64,000 nt of DNA from Prochlorococcus sp. AG-436-K22 (GTDB taxonomy: Bacteria > Cyanobacteriota > Cyanobacteriia > PCC-6307 > Cyanobiaceae). Every line of letters begins with the position of its first letter. Position 1 is the first letter of the stretch. The position numbers and the translations under genes were made by a program. The notes below the pieces were generated by a model. The model did no database searches and was not told where the DNA came from. It worked only from the letters and a program-made list of their open reading frames with translations. Below are positions 19,664 to 30,182 of the stretch, piece after piece. Location: the NCBI GenBank assembly GCA_003212555.1, contig QCPK01000004.1:1-64000 (forward strand). Reading direction: 5' to 3'.

Positions 19664-21628
19664 ATGAAATTAAACGGTTCAGCTTCAGAGAGCTTACAAA
19701 ATAATTACCAAAAGATAGATGCAGAAAATGTTGTTTCTCTTACTCCTAAACTAAAAGAAACTCGTTTGCTTGATGGTTGGGTTGCATGGTTAGAGCAAAG
19801 ACCAAATGAAGGTGGTAGAACTACAATCTTAATTCGTCGATGGGGGCAATTCGATTGCCAACCTAAGGAGTTGACACCAAGCCCTTGGAATATCCGTAGT
19901 CGAATTCATGGTTATGGGGGAGGGGCCTTCACTTTGGAAAGTGCTGGGGATAAGCTTGGCTTGGCTTGGGTTGATGCCTCTAATGATTGTCTATGGTTCA
20001 AAGAATGGTCAGGTTTACAGAATGTCTGCGAAGAAAACCCGACTTTAAAAGAATTAAATAATCCGTTGTGTCTTTCTAAGTTAAATGATTGGCATTTAGG
20101 AGATGGGCTCATTGATTTAGGGAAAATGATTTGGCTAGGAGTGATGGAGAAAGAAGATAGAGATTATTTGGTGACATTTTCGTTATTAGATAAATTACAA
20201 GAACCTAAGATTATTTATAGAGCCGCTGACTTTATTGGATATCCAAAATTAAGTCCTAATACCAGGAATCTGGCATGGGTAGAGTGGCAAAGACCAAATA
20301 TGCCTTGGGATAAAAGTTCACTCATGGTAGGTAGATTGTTGGATTTTGAGAGATTAGATTCGATACAACTATTAGCAGGAACTTGTTCTAAAAGTTCCAA
20401 ATTAATATCAGTTTTTCAACCAATGTGGTTGAAAAATAATCAATTATTAATTTCAGATGATCAAAATGGATGGTGGAATTTAAAACTCTTAGAAATAGAC
20501 AATGCTCAGGGCTTAAGATCACAATTCAAAAATATTTTCAAAATAAAAGCTGAATCAGCTTTGCCCCAATGGGTTGCAGGAATGTCTACAATTGCTAAAT
20601 CTGATGAGGATATTGCAGTCTTAAGTTGTAAGGAATCAATATGGAGTTTGAATTTAATTAGTAATTGTGGAGCTCTAATTAAGATTGATATACCTTTTGA
20701 TGAAATGTCTTATTTAGATGCAAATAATGGCCGTGCTGTACTTATTGGGAGCAACCCATTTCAGGAGCCTACTATTGTAGAAATTGATTTGAAAAAAAAA
20801 TCATATAATTGCCAACGTAGGAAAAATTCAGCTTACTCTTTGCCTAAAAAACTAATTAGTCCTGGCGAAGATCTTTGGTTTAAAGGATATAATAAATGCA
20901 ATACTCATGCTTGGTATTACCCTCCTTTACCTATTTTGCATGATAAAAGTCCTCTTATTGTGAAGGTTCATAGTGGCCCAACATCTATGGCTTCAAGAGG
21001 ATTGAATCTTTCAATTCAGTTTTGGACCTCAAGAGGTTGGGGGGTTTTAGATATTAATTATTCTGGCTCCACTGGTTTTGGGAGAGAGTATCGAGATCGT
21101 CTTAGGAATGGATGGGGAAATGTCGATGCTTTTGATTGTTGTGCTGCTGTTCAGGAATTGATTAAATTAGGAAAGGCTAGTCGAGAATATATAGCCATTG
21201 AGGGTTCCTCTGCGGGAGGATTTACTGCTTTAAGATGTTTATCTTCTTCAGATCTTTTTCGAGTTGCTTCTTGTAAATACCCAGTAACTGATTTAGTTTC
21301 TATGTTGAAAACAACCCATAGGTTTGAGGAGGGCTATCTAGATTACCTTGTAGGAAATATTAGAGATAACTATTCTAATTACTTTGAGCGTTCACCAATT
21401 AATAATATTGATAAAATTTCTACCCCAGTGATATTTTTCCATGGCCTAAAAGATAATGTAGTCTGTTTAGAGCAGGTTAGAAAGATGGCTGATAAATTAA
21501 ATGCCAATAAAGTCCCTGTTGAATTTCATACTTTTAAGAATGAAGGACATGGTTTCCGAGATGCTATTTCAAATATTAAGGTTTTAGAATTAACTGAGAA
21601 ATTTTTTTTAAAGCATTTACGACTTTAA
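19664..21628 (+). CDS. Prolyl oligopeptidase family S9 serine peptidase
   Basis: NYSGSTGFGREYRDRL, IEGSSAGGFTALRCL, HGLKDNVV, NEGHGFR. Confidence 0.9.
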   Translation: MKLNGSASESLQNNYQKIDAENVVSLTPKLKETRLLDGWVAWLEQRPNEGGRTTILIRRWGQFDCQPKELTPSPWNIRSRIHGYGGGAFTLESAGDKLGLAWVDASNDCLWFKEWSGLQNVCEENPTLKELNNPLCLSKLNDWHLGDGLIDLGKMIWLGVMEKEDRDYLVTFSLLDKLQEPKIIYRAADFIGYPKLSPNTRNLAWVEWQRPNMPWDKSSLMVGRLLDFERLDSIQLLAGTCSKSSKLISVFQPMWLKNNQLLISDDQNGWWNLKLLEIDNAQGLRSQFKNIFKIKAESALPQWVAGMSTIAKSDEDIAVLSCKESIWSLNLISNCGALIKIDIPFDEMSYLDANNGRAVLIGSNPFQEPTIVEIDLKKKSYNCQRRKNSAYSLPKKLISPGEDLWFKGYNKCNTHAWYYPPLPILHDKSPLIVKVHSGPTSMASRGLNLSIQFWTSRGWGVLDINYSGSTGFGREYRDRLRNGWGNVDAFDCCAAVQELIKLGKASREYIAIEGSSAGGFTALRCLSSSDLFRVASCKYPVTDLVSMLKTTHRFEEGYLDYLVGNIRDNYSNYFERSPINNIDKISTPVIFFHGLKDNVVCLEQVRKMADKLNANKVPVEFHTFKNEGHGFRDAISNIKVLELTEKFFLKHLRL

Positions 21629-22878
21629 GAATTTCTCTTAATGAACTCAATACTGGAGATAAGCTCTTGAGAAAAAATATCTATTTCTTCTTTAGTAGAA
21701 GTAAAACTTAAACTTGCTCTTGCCGTGGAGACTACTCCATAATATTTGTGAAGTGGTTGACAACAATGATGGCCACTTCTTATGCAAATATTACTTGAAT
21801 CTAATAATTCTGAGATATCATTAGAGTGAATACCTTTAATGTAAAAAGTTGCTAAAGGACCACGATTACTTTGTTGCTTAGGAGTTGGCCCTAAAATAGT
21901 AATATCTTCAATATTAGTAAGTTTTTCAAAAAGATATGCAGTCAATTCTTGTTCATATGAGCTGATCTTTTCTAAACCAATTGATTCAAGATATGTTATT
22001 GCTTTTGCCATACCAATGGCTTCTCCTATTGCAGGTGTTCCAGCTTCAAATTTGAATGGCAAATCTGCCCAACTGCTTTCTAATAGAGAAACATCCTGAA
22101 TCATTTCGCCTCCTCCAAGAAAAGGAGGCATTTCTTCAAGTATATTTTCCCTACCCCATAAGAATCCACAGCCTGTTGGGCCACAGATTTTATGAGAAGA
22201 ACCTGCCAAGAAATCAATATTTAATGATGCTACATTGACTTTTTTATGAGCAAGGCTTTGACATGCATCTAATAGAACAAGTGCACCTACACTATGTGCA
22301 ATTTTGGTAATTTCTTCAATTGGATTACAGGTACCCAATGTGTTACTGACATGAAGAAGAGCTACGAGTTTTGTGCTTTTATTTATTTTCTTGTGAAAAT
22401 CTTCAAGATCTAATTCACCTGTGTCGCTTAGACCTATATAACGTAGAGTGCATCCTGAGCGTTTGGCAAGTAATTGCCAAGGAACAATATTGCTATGGTG
22501 CTCCATTAGAGTAATTAAGATTTCATCTTTTTCTTTGACTTGAGAATTACCCCATGAATATGCAACTAGATTGATTGCTTCTGTTGCATTGCGAGTGAAA
22601 ATAATTTCATTACTTGATTTTGCATTAATAAACTTGGCAGTTATATCTCTAGCTTCTTCAAATGCTTGAGTTGCCTTAGCACTTAATTGGTGAGCTCCTC
22701 GATGGACATTTGCATTTTGAAAACTGTAGTATCTTTCTAATGCGTCAATTACTTGTATGGGCTTTTGGCTAGTTGCTGCATGATCTAAATATATTAGATT
22801 ACTTTCTTGATCTTGTTTCCTGCAAAACAAGGGGAAGTCTTTTCTTGTTTCTATTGAAAGATCGTTGACCTGTTTCAT
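21625..22878 (-). CDS. sufS: Cysteine desulfurase SufS
   Basis: YLDHAATSQKPIQVI, GSSHKICGPTG, IRSGHHCCQPLH. Start at 22878 preferred (ATGA overlap with sufD stop); ORF open to 22911. Confidence 0.95.
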   Translation of the reverse strand: MKQVNDLSIETRKDFPLFCRKQDQESNLIYLDHAATSQKPIQVIDALERYYSFQNANVHRGAHQLSAKATQAFEEARDITAKFINAKSSNEIIFTRNATEAINLVAYSWGNSQVKEKDEILITLMEHHSNIVPWQLLAKRSGCTLRYIGLSDTGELDLEDFHKKINKSTKLVALLHVSNTLGTCNPIEEITKIAHSVGALVLLDACQSLAHKKVNVASLNIDFLAGSSHKICGPTGCGFLWGRENILEEMPPFLGGGEMIQDVSLLESSWADLPFKFEAGTPAIGEAIGMAKAITYLESIGLEKISSYEQELTAYLFEKLTNIEDITILGPTPKQQSNRGPLATFYIKGIHSNDISELLDSSNICIRSGHHCCQPLHKYYGVVSTARASLSFTSTKEEIDIFSQELISSIEFIKRNS

Positions 22879-24104
22879 TTCTCTGTAAGGTTCGCTAAAT
22901 AAGTTTGGCAAGCAGATTGATTTACTTCAATTGGAACATTGTTAATTATGTCAGTACAGAACGCATTAATTAGTAACTCATTAGCTTGTTTTGTATTAAT
23001 CCCTCTGCTTTGCAAATAAAAAATTTCTTCATTTGATAGTTGACTAATTGTTGCACCATGATTACATTTCACATCATCGGCAATAATCTTTAACTGAGGG
23101 CTTGTATCAACTTTTGCTTTAGAAGATAGAAGAAGATTTTTGCTTAATTGTGACGCTTCAGTTTTCTGAGCAATTTTAGGCACCTCGATCATTCCTTGAA
23201 AGATTGAATGAGATTCATCATCTAATATTGATTTTTGTATTTGTTCTAGGTATCCATTCGGTCCATTAAATTTTACGAGTGAATGTGTTGCTAACTCTTG
23301 TTTTTGTTTAGCAATTTGAAGTCCTTGGAGCGTAGTTTTTGCATTTCCATAAAGTTGAACTATTTCTTTTTCAAACCTACTCATTGACCATCCTTTCTGA
23401 ATACAACTTAGGGAGTAAGTACTATGCTTTTTTTGTTTTACGAAAATACTTGCTAATAACTTCGAAGAATCTTTTCCAATCGAAACTATGCCATGTTTGA
23501 CTGTTGCACTATCTCCAACATGAATCTCAATTATATGACTATGGGATACAGACTTAGAACCTTCAATTATTTGCAATATATCAATATTTGAACCTTCTTC
23601 AACTATTATAATTATTCTAGTTGGTATTAATTCGTTCAATGAAGCTTGTATAGCTATCTCTAGAGATTTTTTTTCCTTACCTTTTACTCTAAATCCAATT
23701 AATTTATTATTAGATGCTTCATTAATAGTTTTATTGAAGTCATAGTTGTTATTTCTAGAAGTAGAGTTCTCAGATAGATAAAGGTTAATTTCTTTTTCAT
23801 TAAGCTTTTCAATTCCTTTGCCAATATTTGCTTCAAATCTCCCTTCACTATTAAATGAAAGTTTAACTGAACTTTTGCTTGAATCTGCTATGTTATTTAA
23901 TTCCAGTTTTTGATTATTGGAACATAAAGGATGCTTAATGAATTCTGTTAGCAATGCTGAATTAGTAAGTCTCCATGCTTCAAAAGACTTTTTTGGGATA
24001 CCATTCGTTTTTAATTGTTCTCTGGCAAGTATTTGAGTCTGACTGAAGAGACCAGAATTAACAGGAATAGAGTCTATCCATGTTGGATAACAGATTTCTT
24101 TCAT
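22875..24104 (-). CDS. sufD: Fe-S cluster assembly protein SufD
   Basis: [32 protein letters not shown]. Confidence 0.95.
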   Translation of the reverse strand: MKEICYPTWIDSIPVNSGLFSQTQILAREQLKTNGIPKKSFEAWRLTNSALLTEFIKHPLCSNNQKLELNNIADSSKSSVKLSFNSEGRFEANIGKGIEKLNEKEINLYLSENSTSRNNNYDFNKTINEASNNKLIGFRVKGKEKKSLEIAIQASLNELIPTRIIIIVEEGSNIDILQIIEGSKSVSHSHIIEIHVGDSATVKHGIVSIGKDSSKLLASIFVKQKKHSTYSLSCIQKGWSMSRFEKEIVQLYGNAKTTLQGLQIAKQKQELATHSLVKFNGPNGYLEQIQKSILDDESHSIFQGMIEVPKIAQKTEASQLSKNLLLSSKAKVDTSPQLKIIADDVKCNHGATISQLSNEEIFYLQSRGINTKQANELLINAFCTDIINNVPIEVNQSACQTYLANLTEK

Positions 24105-24880
24105 TCTGTGTTTTCATTTAAAGGGTTTTGAAACGTCTCATAACCCTTCTGTTCAAGTTCAATTGCAAGTTCTTTTCCGCCAGTTTTAATGATTTCTCCA
24201 TTTTTCATAATATGTACAAAATCTGGCTTGATCTCATTTAATAGGCGTTGATAATGCGTTATCAAAACTGTAGCCCTTTCATTTGAGTGCAATTTATTTA
24301 TACCTGCAGCAACGATTCTTAAAGCATCTATATCTAATCCAGAATCTGTTTCATCTAAGATTGATACTTCTGGCTCTAGTAAAGCCATTTGAAGAATTTC
24401 ATTTCTTTTCTTTTCTCCTCCAGAGAATCCTTCATTTACGCCTCTTTCAAGGAAGTCTGTTTGCATTTTTACTATTTTCAACTTTTCTTCAATCCACTCT
24501 TCAAACTCAATAGTATCTAGCTCACTTTTTGCAAGTATTTTTCTCCTTTGATTCACTGCCACTCTCAGAAAATCAATGTTTTTAACACCTGGTATTTCTA
24601 TTGGGTATTGAAATCCTAAGAATACACCTATGTTTGCTCTTTCTTCTGGTTCTAATTGTGTTAGATCTTTATCTCTAAATATAATCTCACCAGAAGTAAT
24701 TGTATATTCTGGATGGCCAGCAATCATTTTAGATAAAGTACTTTTTCCACTACCATTACGTCCCATTAGGGCATGTATTTCACCTTCACAAACCTTTAAA
24801 TTGACACCATTCAATATATCTTTACCTTCAATTCCTCCGCAAAGATCTTTTATTTCAAGTATTATTTTTTTCTGATTCAT
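24101..24880 (-). CDS. sufC: Fe-S assembly ATPase SufC
   Basis: [63 protein letters not shown]. Confidence 0.97.
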   Translation of the reverse strand: MNQKKIILEIKDLCGGIEGKDILNGVNLKVCEGEIHALMGRNGSGKSTLSKMIAGHPEYTITSGEIIFRDKDLTQLEPEERANIGVFLGFQYPIEIPGVKNIDFLRVAVNQRRKILAKSELDTIEFEEWIEEKLKIVKMQTDFLERGVNEGFSGGEKKRNEILQMALLEPEVSILDETDSGLDIDALRIVAAGINKLHSNERATVLITHYQRLLNEIKPDFVHIMKNGEIIKTGGKELAIELEQKGYETFQNPLNENTE

Positions 24881-24918
24881 ATTTTAATAGATACCTTGTT
24901 CTTTTTTATTACCATAGT

Positions 24919-26361
24919 TTAACCTACTGTACCTTCTAGCTTCAGTCCCAACAAGCTGTCAGCTTCAGAAGCAAATTCCATAGGTAGTTCATTAAAAACA
25001 TCTCGACAAAAGCCGCTTACCATCATGGAAATAGCTTCTTCATTACTTATTCCTCGACTTCGCAAGTAAAATAATTGGTCTTCTGAGATTTTAGAGGTAC
25101 TTGCTTCATGCTCAATATTGCTCTTTATTTGTTTAGAATGTAAATATGGATATGTATTAGCTTCCGCATCAGCACCAATTAACAATGAATCACACTGGCT
25201 ATAATTTTTAGCTCCAATTGCTTTCGAGCCAATATGCACTTTCCCTCTATAAGTATTCTTTGAGGAGCCTGCACTGATACCTTTACTAATTATTGTTGAC
25301 TTTGTATTTCTGCCTATATGAATCATTTTTGTTCCAGTATCTGCGATTTGTTTGTTATTAGTTAAGGCCACTGAATAGAATTCACCTGTTGAATCTTCGC
25401 CTTGTAAAATACAGCTTGGATACTTCCAAGTTATTGAAGAACCTGTTTCAACTTGAGACCAACTTATCTTGCTTCTCTTACCTTTGCATTGGCCTCGCTT
25501 AGTTACGAAATTATATATACCACCAACCCCATTTTTATCACCTGCATACCAGTTTTGAACTGTAGAATATTTTATGGATGCGTCATCAAGTGCAATTAGC
25601 TCTACAACAGCAGCATGAAGGGTATTTGTATCAAACATAGGCGCTGTGCATCCCTCTAAATAGCTAACAGATGATCTCTCTTCCGCTATTATCAATGTTC
25701 TTTCAAATTGTCCTGTGTCCCCAGAATTAATTCTGAAATAGGAGGATAATTCCATTGGACACTTAACGCCTTTTGGAATATATACAAATGAACCATCACT
25801 AAATATTGCTGAATTCAAAGCTGCAAAAAAATTATCATTTATAGGTACTACTTTACCTAAATATTTCTTGATGAGATCTGGATGTTCTTCCACTGCTTCA
25901 CTAATTGAGCAGAAAATTACACCATCTTCTGCTAATTTTTCCTTGAAAGTTGTTGCTATAGATACACTATCAAATACTGCATCTACTGCCACATTGGATA
26001 ACCTTTTTTGTTCATTTAGAGGGATTCCTAGCTTGTCAAAGGTTTCTAATATTTCTGGATCTACTTCATCCAAACTTTTTTTCTTTTCTATACCCTTAGG
26101 TGCAGAATAATAGATAATATCTTGATAATCTATTGCTGGATAATTTAGATCAGCCCATTTAGGCTCATCCATCATTTTCCATTGTTTATATGCTCTTAAG
26201 CGAAAATCTAATAGAAATTCAGGTTCTTGTTTCTTCTCTGAAATTAATCGAATAATATCTTCATTAATACCCTTTGGAATCTTCTCTGACTCAACCTGAG
26301 TCAGAAAACCATATTTATATTCTTTCTCCAAAACCTTGGAGACGGTGCTGTTTTTAGTCAT
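24919..26361 (-). CDS. sufB: Fe-S cluster assembly protein SufB
   Basis: [62 protein letters not shown]. Confidence 0.97.
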   Translation of the reverse strand: MTKNSTVSKVLEKEYKYGFLTQVESEKIPKGINEDIIRLISEKKQEPEFLLDFRLRAYKQWKMMDEPKWADLNYPAIDYQDIIYYSAPKGIEKKKSLDEVDPEILETFDKLGIPLNEQKRLSNVAVDAVFDSVSIATTFKEKLAEDGVIFCSISEAVEEHPDLIKKYLGKVVPINDNFFAALNSAIFSDGSFVYIPKGVKCPMELSSYFRINSGDTGQFERTLIIAEERSSVSYLEGCTAPMFDTNTLHAAVVELIALDDASIKYSTVQNWYAGDKNGVGGIYNFVTKRGQCKGKRSKISWSQVETGSSITWKYPSCILQGEDSTGEFYSVALTNNKQIADTGTKMIHIGRNTKSTIISKGISAGSSKNTYRGKVHIGSKAIGAKNYSQCDSLLIGADAEANTYPYLHSKQIKSNIEHEASTSKISEDQLFYLRSRGISNEEAISMMVSGFCRDVFNELPMEFASEADSLLGLKLEGTVG

Positions 26362-26441
26362 GGCTATAGAAAGCGCTACCCATTTTGGGTAAAAATGACA
26401 TCTTTATCTTAGGTTACATCCTATACACCATTCTACCTTTT

Positions 26442-26828
26442 ATGTACGGACAGTCGGATGGATATGTTGATAGTCCATTGACTCATCAAGATATTCAAAA
26501 AATTGATGCAAGAAATATTTCTTCTCAAGACAAGCATTATTTACGCTTACTGGCGCATGCTTTATTTACCTTGCAGTCTGTTGCAAATACTCTAGAGTTT
26601 CCTGATTGCAAACAATTGCCGAATAAAGAAAAGTGCCTGGAGTGGTTGATTCTAAACAGAGGTTTTAATAAAGAGGATTCTTTTGTGGCTGTCTTTTTAG
26701 AACAATTGGACACAGCTGCTAAACAATTGGAAGTATTAGGAAAGCATTATTTTGTCTCTCCTTTGGAATTATCTCTAGATCAGTTGATTGATTTTGTGGA
26801 AATGGTGGCCCCACAAGTCAGAACTTAA
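26442..26828 (+). CDS. Conserved hypothetical protein, divergent from sufB
   Basis: ORF open from 26385. Internal ATG at 26442 (MYGQSDGYVDSPLT...) is a plausible start. No family recognised. Confidence 0.55.
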   Translation: MYGQSDGYVDSPLTHQDIQKIDARNISSQDKHYLRLLAHALFTLQSVANTLEFPDCKQLPNKEKCLEWLILNRGFNKEDSFVAVFLEQLDTAAKQLEVLGKHYFVSPLELSLDQLIDFVEMVAPQVRT

Positions 26829-27032
26829 TTCTCTAGAACGCCTGATTATTTGCTCCTATGATTCTATGATCCCAAAGAAAAATGGTTCAATCACACTTGG
26901 AAAAGTTGAGCGGAAAACCTGTCTTGTGACTCTTGTGCATAGGGTAAGAAACTGCACAATTTTTTTAAGCATTTATTGAACATGTCTTTGATACCAAGCC
27001 TTTTCAATTGTCTGCGAACTTTTCTATACTCA

Positions 27033-27062
27033 GGCTGTAGTCAGTAGATCCTGACTACAGCC
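27033..27062. other. Perfect 12-bp inverted repeat in the leader of the DUF4912 gene
   Basis: GGCTGTAGTCAG-TAGATC-CTGACTACAGCC; no T tract on either side. Confidence 0.8.
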
Positions 27063-27131
27063 ACGAAAGACTTCCAATAAGAGGAAAATCAGAACATACT
27101 GATCCCGAACAAAAACGGAGGTTCTAAAAGC

Positions 27132-28238
27132 GTGGCCCAAGATAGAGAAATAATGTCACGTTTAACCCTTCGTCAGCTGCGGATTAAAGCAAGTGAATTA
27201 AGTATTCCCCTTTACAGTAGGAAATCAAAAGCATCTTTGTTGAAAGAGATTGCTTTATATCAAGACAGAAAAGAAGCTGAAAAAAATTTATTAACTTTTG
27301 CCGGTCTTAAATCATCAAAAGAAAATTCATCTGACTCATTGTCTCCTTTAATAAAACATACAAGAGTTGTTTTTCTTCCTAGAGATCCAGAATGGGCATA
27401 TGTGTTTTGGGAAATTTCTGAAGCAGATCGTAAACGTGCTCAATCCCAGGGTGCTAGTCGGTTGGCTTTACGTTTGTCAGATGTTACAGATATGCAAAAT
27501 GGTGAAAAATATGCAGGGACTCTGAGAGAGGTAGTTGTTGATAGCCATAGTACCGAATGGTATTTGCCTATTCCCCTTGGTGATCGAGATTATAAGGTTG
27601 AACTTGGGTATCGTTTTGGTTCTCAATGGATTTCCTTGGCAATTTCTTCTCCGGCAAGGGTTCCATCGCTACGACCTAGCAACCAAGTACTTGATCAATT
27701 TGTTCCTTTTAGCCTGGATGCAGCTCCAAGTAATGATGTTCTTGAACAGGAAAGTTCCCCTTTATCTGACCAACGAGATAGTGGCTTACATGAACGTTTA
27801 TACCAGACAGCAACAACAAATTTCCGCAAAGCGCGAATAGGTTCTGAAGAGTTTCAAGAAAGAGTCAGTTCTGATTCTTCGTTGGCAGGAGTCAATGACT
27901 CGGGCTCTGGTTTATGGGCTAGTGGAAGAAATGAATCAGGTATTGGTGGACTTGAACCAAGAGAGCGTGCTTTTTGGTTGATTGCTGATGCTGAATTAAT
28001 TGTTTATGGTTCTACAGATCCCTCTGCCAAATTGCAGATTGGCGGTGAAGATGTACCTTTGGCCTCTGATGGAACTTTTAGATTACAAGTTCCTTTTAGA
28101 GATGGAGTTCAAAATTACCTTATTGAGGCTACTGACTCTACTGGTGATCAAAAGCGAAATATTAATATGAAATTCGAACGTGTTACTCCTCAAGACAATA
28201 CCAACCCAATAGATAAAGCGAAGTCAGAATGGTTTTAG
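27132..28238 (+). CDS. DUF4912 domain protein with N-terminal Rho-N/SAP-like segment
   Basis: TLRQLRIKASELSIPLYSRKSKASLLKEI and DPEWAYVFWEISEADRKRAQ...LRLSDVT. Confidence 0.75.
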   Translation: MAQDREIMSRLTLRQLRIKASELSIPLYSRKSKASLLKEIALYQDRKEAEKNLLTFAGLKSSKENSSDSLSPLIKHTRVVFLPRDPEWAYVFWEISEADRKRAQSQGASRLALRLSDVTDMQNGEKYAGTLREVVVDSHSTEWYLPIPLGDRDYKVELGYRFGSQWISLAISSPARVPSLRPSNQVLDQFVPFSLDAAPSNDVLEQESSPLSDQRDSGLHERLYQTATTNFRKARIGSEEFQERVSSDSSLAGVNDSGSGLWASGRNESGIGGLEPRERAFWLIADAELIVYGSTDPSAKLQIGGEDVPLASDGTFRLQVPFRDGVQNYLIEATDSTGDQKRNINMKFERVTPQDNTNPIDKAKSEWF

Positions 28239-28259
28239 CACCTTCCCCAACTGACTAAA

Positions 28260-28430
28260 ATGGAACGTTGGTTTGTGGCAGTTACTCCTCTTGCAGGTGC
28301 GTTAGCTTTTCCATTAGTAGTGCCTATTGTTATTAGTCGCTTTGGAATTAGTTATGGGGTTATTGTTGCTTTAGTTTTGAGCACCCTATGGTTTGTTCTC
28401 ATGCTACGCACTTCAGAGATGCCTCACTGA
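28260..28430 (+). CDS. Small two-TM protein, 56 aa
   Basis: ATG..TGA: MERWFVAVTPLAGALAFPLVVPIVISRFGISYGVIVALVLSTLWFVLMLRTSEMPH; absent from supplied ORF track. Confidence 0.65.
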   Translation: MERWFVAVTPLAGALAFPLVVPIVISRFGISYGVIVALVLSTLWFVLMLRTSEMPH

Positions 28431-28486
28431 AATTAGTTTTAGTGAATTACTCTCTGATTATTTCTTTTTTAAGATGCTGTTAACTA

Positions 28487-30148
28487 ATGTCTTCAAAAGA
28501 GCTTTCATCAGAAAATAAGCTTGTAAGGGTTTGCTTGGATAAGCCTTTTACTGATCAAAAACCTGGTACTTCAGGTCTTCGAAAAAGTACAAAGCATTTT
28601 CAACAATCTAATTACTTAGAAAGCTTTGTAGAAGCAATTCTTCAGACTCTTCCTGGCATAGAAGGCGGAGTCCTTGTGCTAGGAGGAGATGGTCGCTTTG
28701 GAAATAAACATGGTATAGATGTAATTATTCGTATGGCTGCAGCTCATCGTGTCAAAAAGATCATTACAACTGTTGATGGAATTCTTTCCACTCCTGCTGC
28801 TTCTCATTTGATTAGAACTGAGAAAGCAGTAGGCGGAATTATTCTTTCAGCTAGTCACAACTCCGGAGGACCTGATGGAGATTTTGGAGTCAAAATTAAT
28901 GGACCTAATGGTGGCCCTGCAGCTGAATCATTGACAGATGCGATTTATGAAAAAACAAAAAAACTTGACAACTACTTGATACTTAAAAATGAATCGATTC
29001 CATTAGATAATCCTGGCACATACTCTATTTCTACGACAACTATTGAGGTTATAAACGGTATTGACGCGTATGTGGAGTTAATGCAAAAGATTTTTGACCT
29101 TGATCAAATTAGAGATTTTTTAAGCAATGATTTCCTGATGGCATTTGATGCTCTTAATGCTGTAACTGGTCCTTATGCAATTCGATTATTTGAAGGTCTC
29201 TTAGATACTCCATCTGGTACTGTTCGCAATGGAGTTCCTTTAGAGGATTTTGGAGGCTGTCACCCTGATCCAAATTTGACTTATGCAAAAGAAATAGCTT
29301 CGTTACTTTTGGAAGGGCAAGACTATGCGTTTGGAGCTGCTTGTGATGGAGATGGAGATCGAAATATGATTTTAGGACGTAAGTGTTTTGTTAATCCAAG
29401 CGATAGTCTTGCTCTCCTAACCGCTAATGCAACTTGTGCTCCTGCTTATTCTAATGGATTAGTAGGTGTTGCTCGATCAATGCCAACTAGTTCTGCTGTT
29501 GATGTGGTTGCGAAAGATTTAGGGATAGACTGCTTTGAAACCCCTACAGGGTGGAAATTTTTCGGAAATCTTTTGGACTCTGGTCAGATTACTCTGTGTG
29601 GTGAGGAAAGTTTCGGGACAGGGAGTAATCATGTCAGAGAGAAAGATGGTCTTTGGGCAGTTCTTTTCTGGTTACAGATCTTGGCTAGTAAAAAGTGTTC
29701 AGTTCAAATGCTAATGAATCAGCATTGGAGTCGTTTTGGACGTCATTATTATTCTCGCCATGATTATGAATCAATAGCTAGTGAAAAAGCTCAGGATTTG
29801 TACATCAGAGTTGAATCTCTTTTACCTTCATTAATTGGCAGTTCCTTTGCATCGAATAAAGTTATTGCTGCTGATAATTTTATTTATAATGATCCTGTTG
29901 ATGGGTCAATCACTAATCGCCAAGGTTTGCGGATTCTTCTTGAAGGTGGTAGTAGGGTCGTTTTGCGTTTATCTGGAACTGGTACTCAAGGTGCTACTTT
30001 AAGGGTTTATTTAGAACGTTATATCTCGTCAAACGGTAATTTAACTCAAGATCCTCAAAAGGCACTTGCAGATTTAATCCAGTCTATTGATTCCTTTGCA
30101 GAAATTACTAAACGAACTGGGATGAAGAGTCCGACTGTTATTACTTGA
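28487..30148 (+). CDS. pgm: Phosphoglucomutase
   Basis: KPGTSGLRKST, LSASHNSGGPDGDFGVKING, CDGDGDRNMI, GEESFGTGSNHVREKDG. Confidence 0.95.
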   Translation: MSSKELSSENKLVRVCLDKPFTDQKPGTSGLRKSTKHFQQSNYLESFVEAILQTLPGIEGGVLVLGGDGRFGNKHGIDVIIRMAAAHRVKKIITTVDGILSTPAASHLIRTEKAVGGIILSASHNSGGPDGDFGVKINGPNGGPAAESLTDAIYEKTKKLDNYLILKNESIPLDNPGTYSISTTTIEVINGIDAYVELMQKIFDLDQIRDFLSNDFLMAFDALNAVTGPYAIRLFEGLLDTPSGTVRNGVPLEDFGGCHPDPNLTYAKEIASLLLEGQDYAFGAACDGDGDRNMILGRKCFVNPSDSLALLTANATCAPAYSNGLVGVARSMPTSSAVDVVAKDLGIDCFETPTGWKFFGNLLDSGQITLCGEESFGTGSNHVREKDGLWAVLFWLQILASKKCSVQMLMNQHWSRFGRHYYSRHDYESIASEKAQDLYIRVESLLPSLIGSSFASNKVIAADNFIYNDPVDGSITNRQGLRILLEGGSRVVLRLSGTGTQGATLRVYLERYISSNGNLTQDPQKALADLIQSIDSFAEITKRTGMKSPTVIT

Positions 30149-30182
30149 ATAGTTTGCTCAAGAACTTCTTTTTTTAATTATT

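Noticed and set aside
24283-24875. Plus-strand ORFs antisense to sufC
   Set aside because: Shadow ORFs of a clearly coding minus-strand gene; Leu/Phe/Ser-rich composition typical of antisense translation.
26788-26979. 63-aa ORF overlapping the end of the suf-adjacent gene
   Set aside because: Out-of-frame overlap with no ribosome-binding site or protein-like features.
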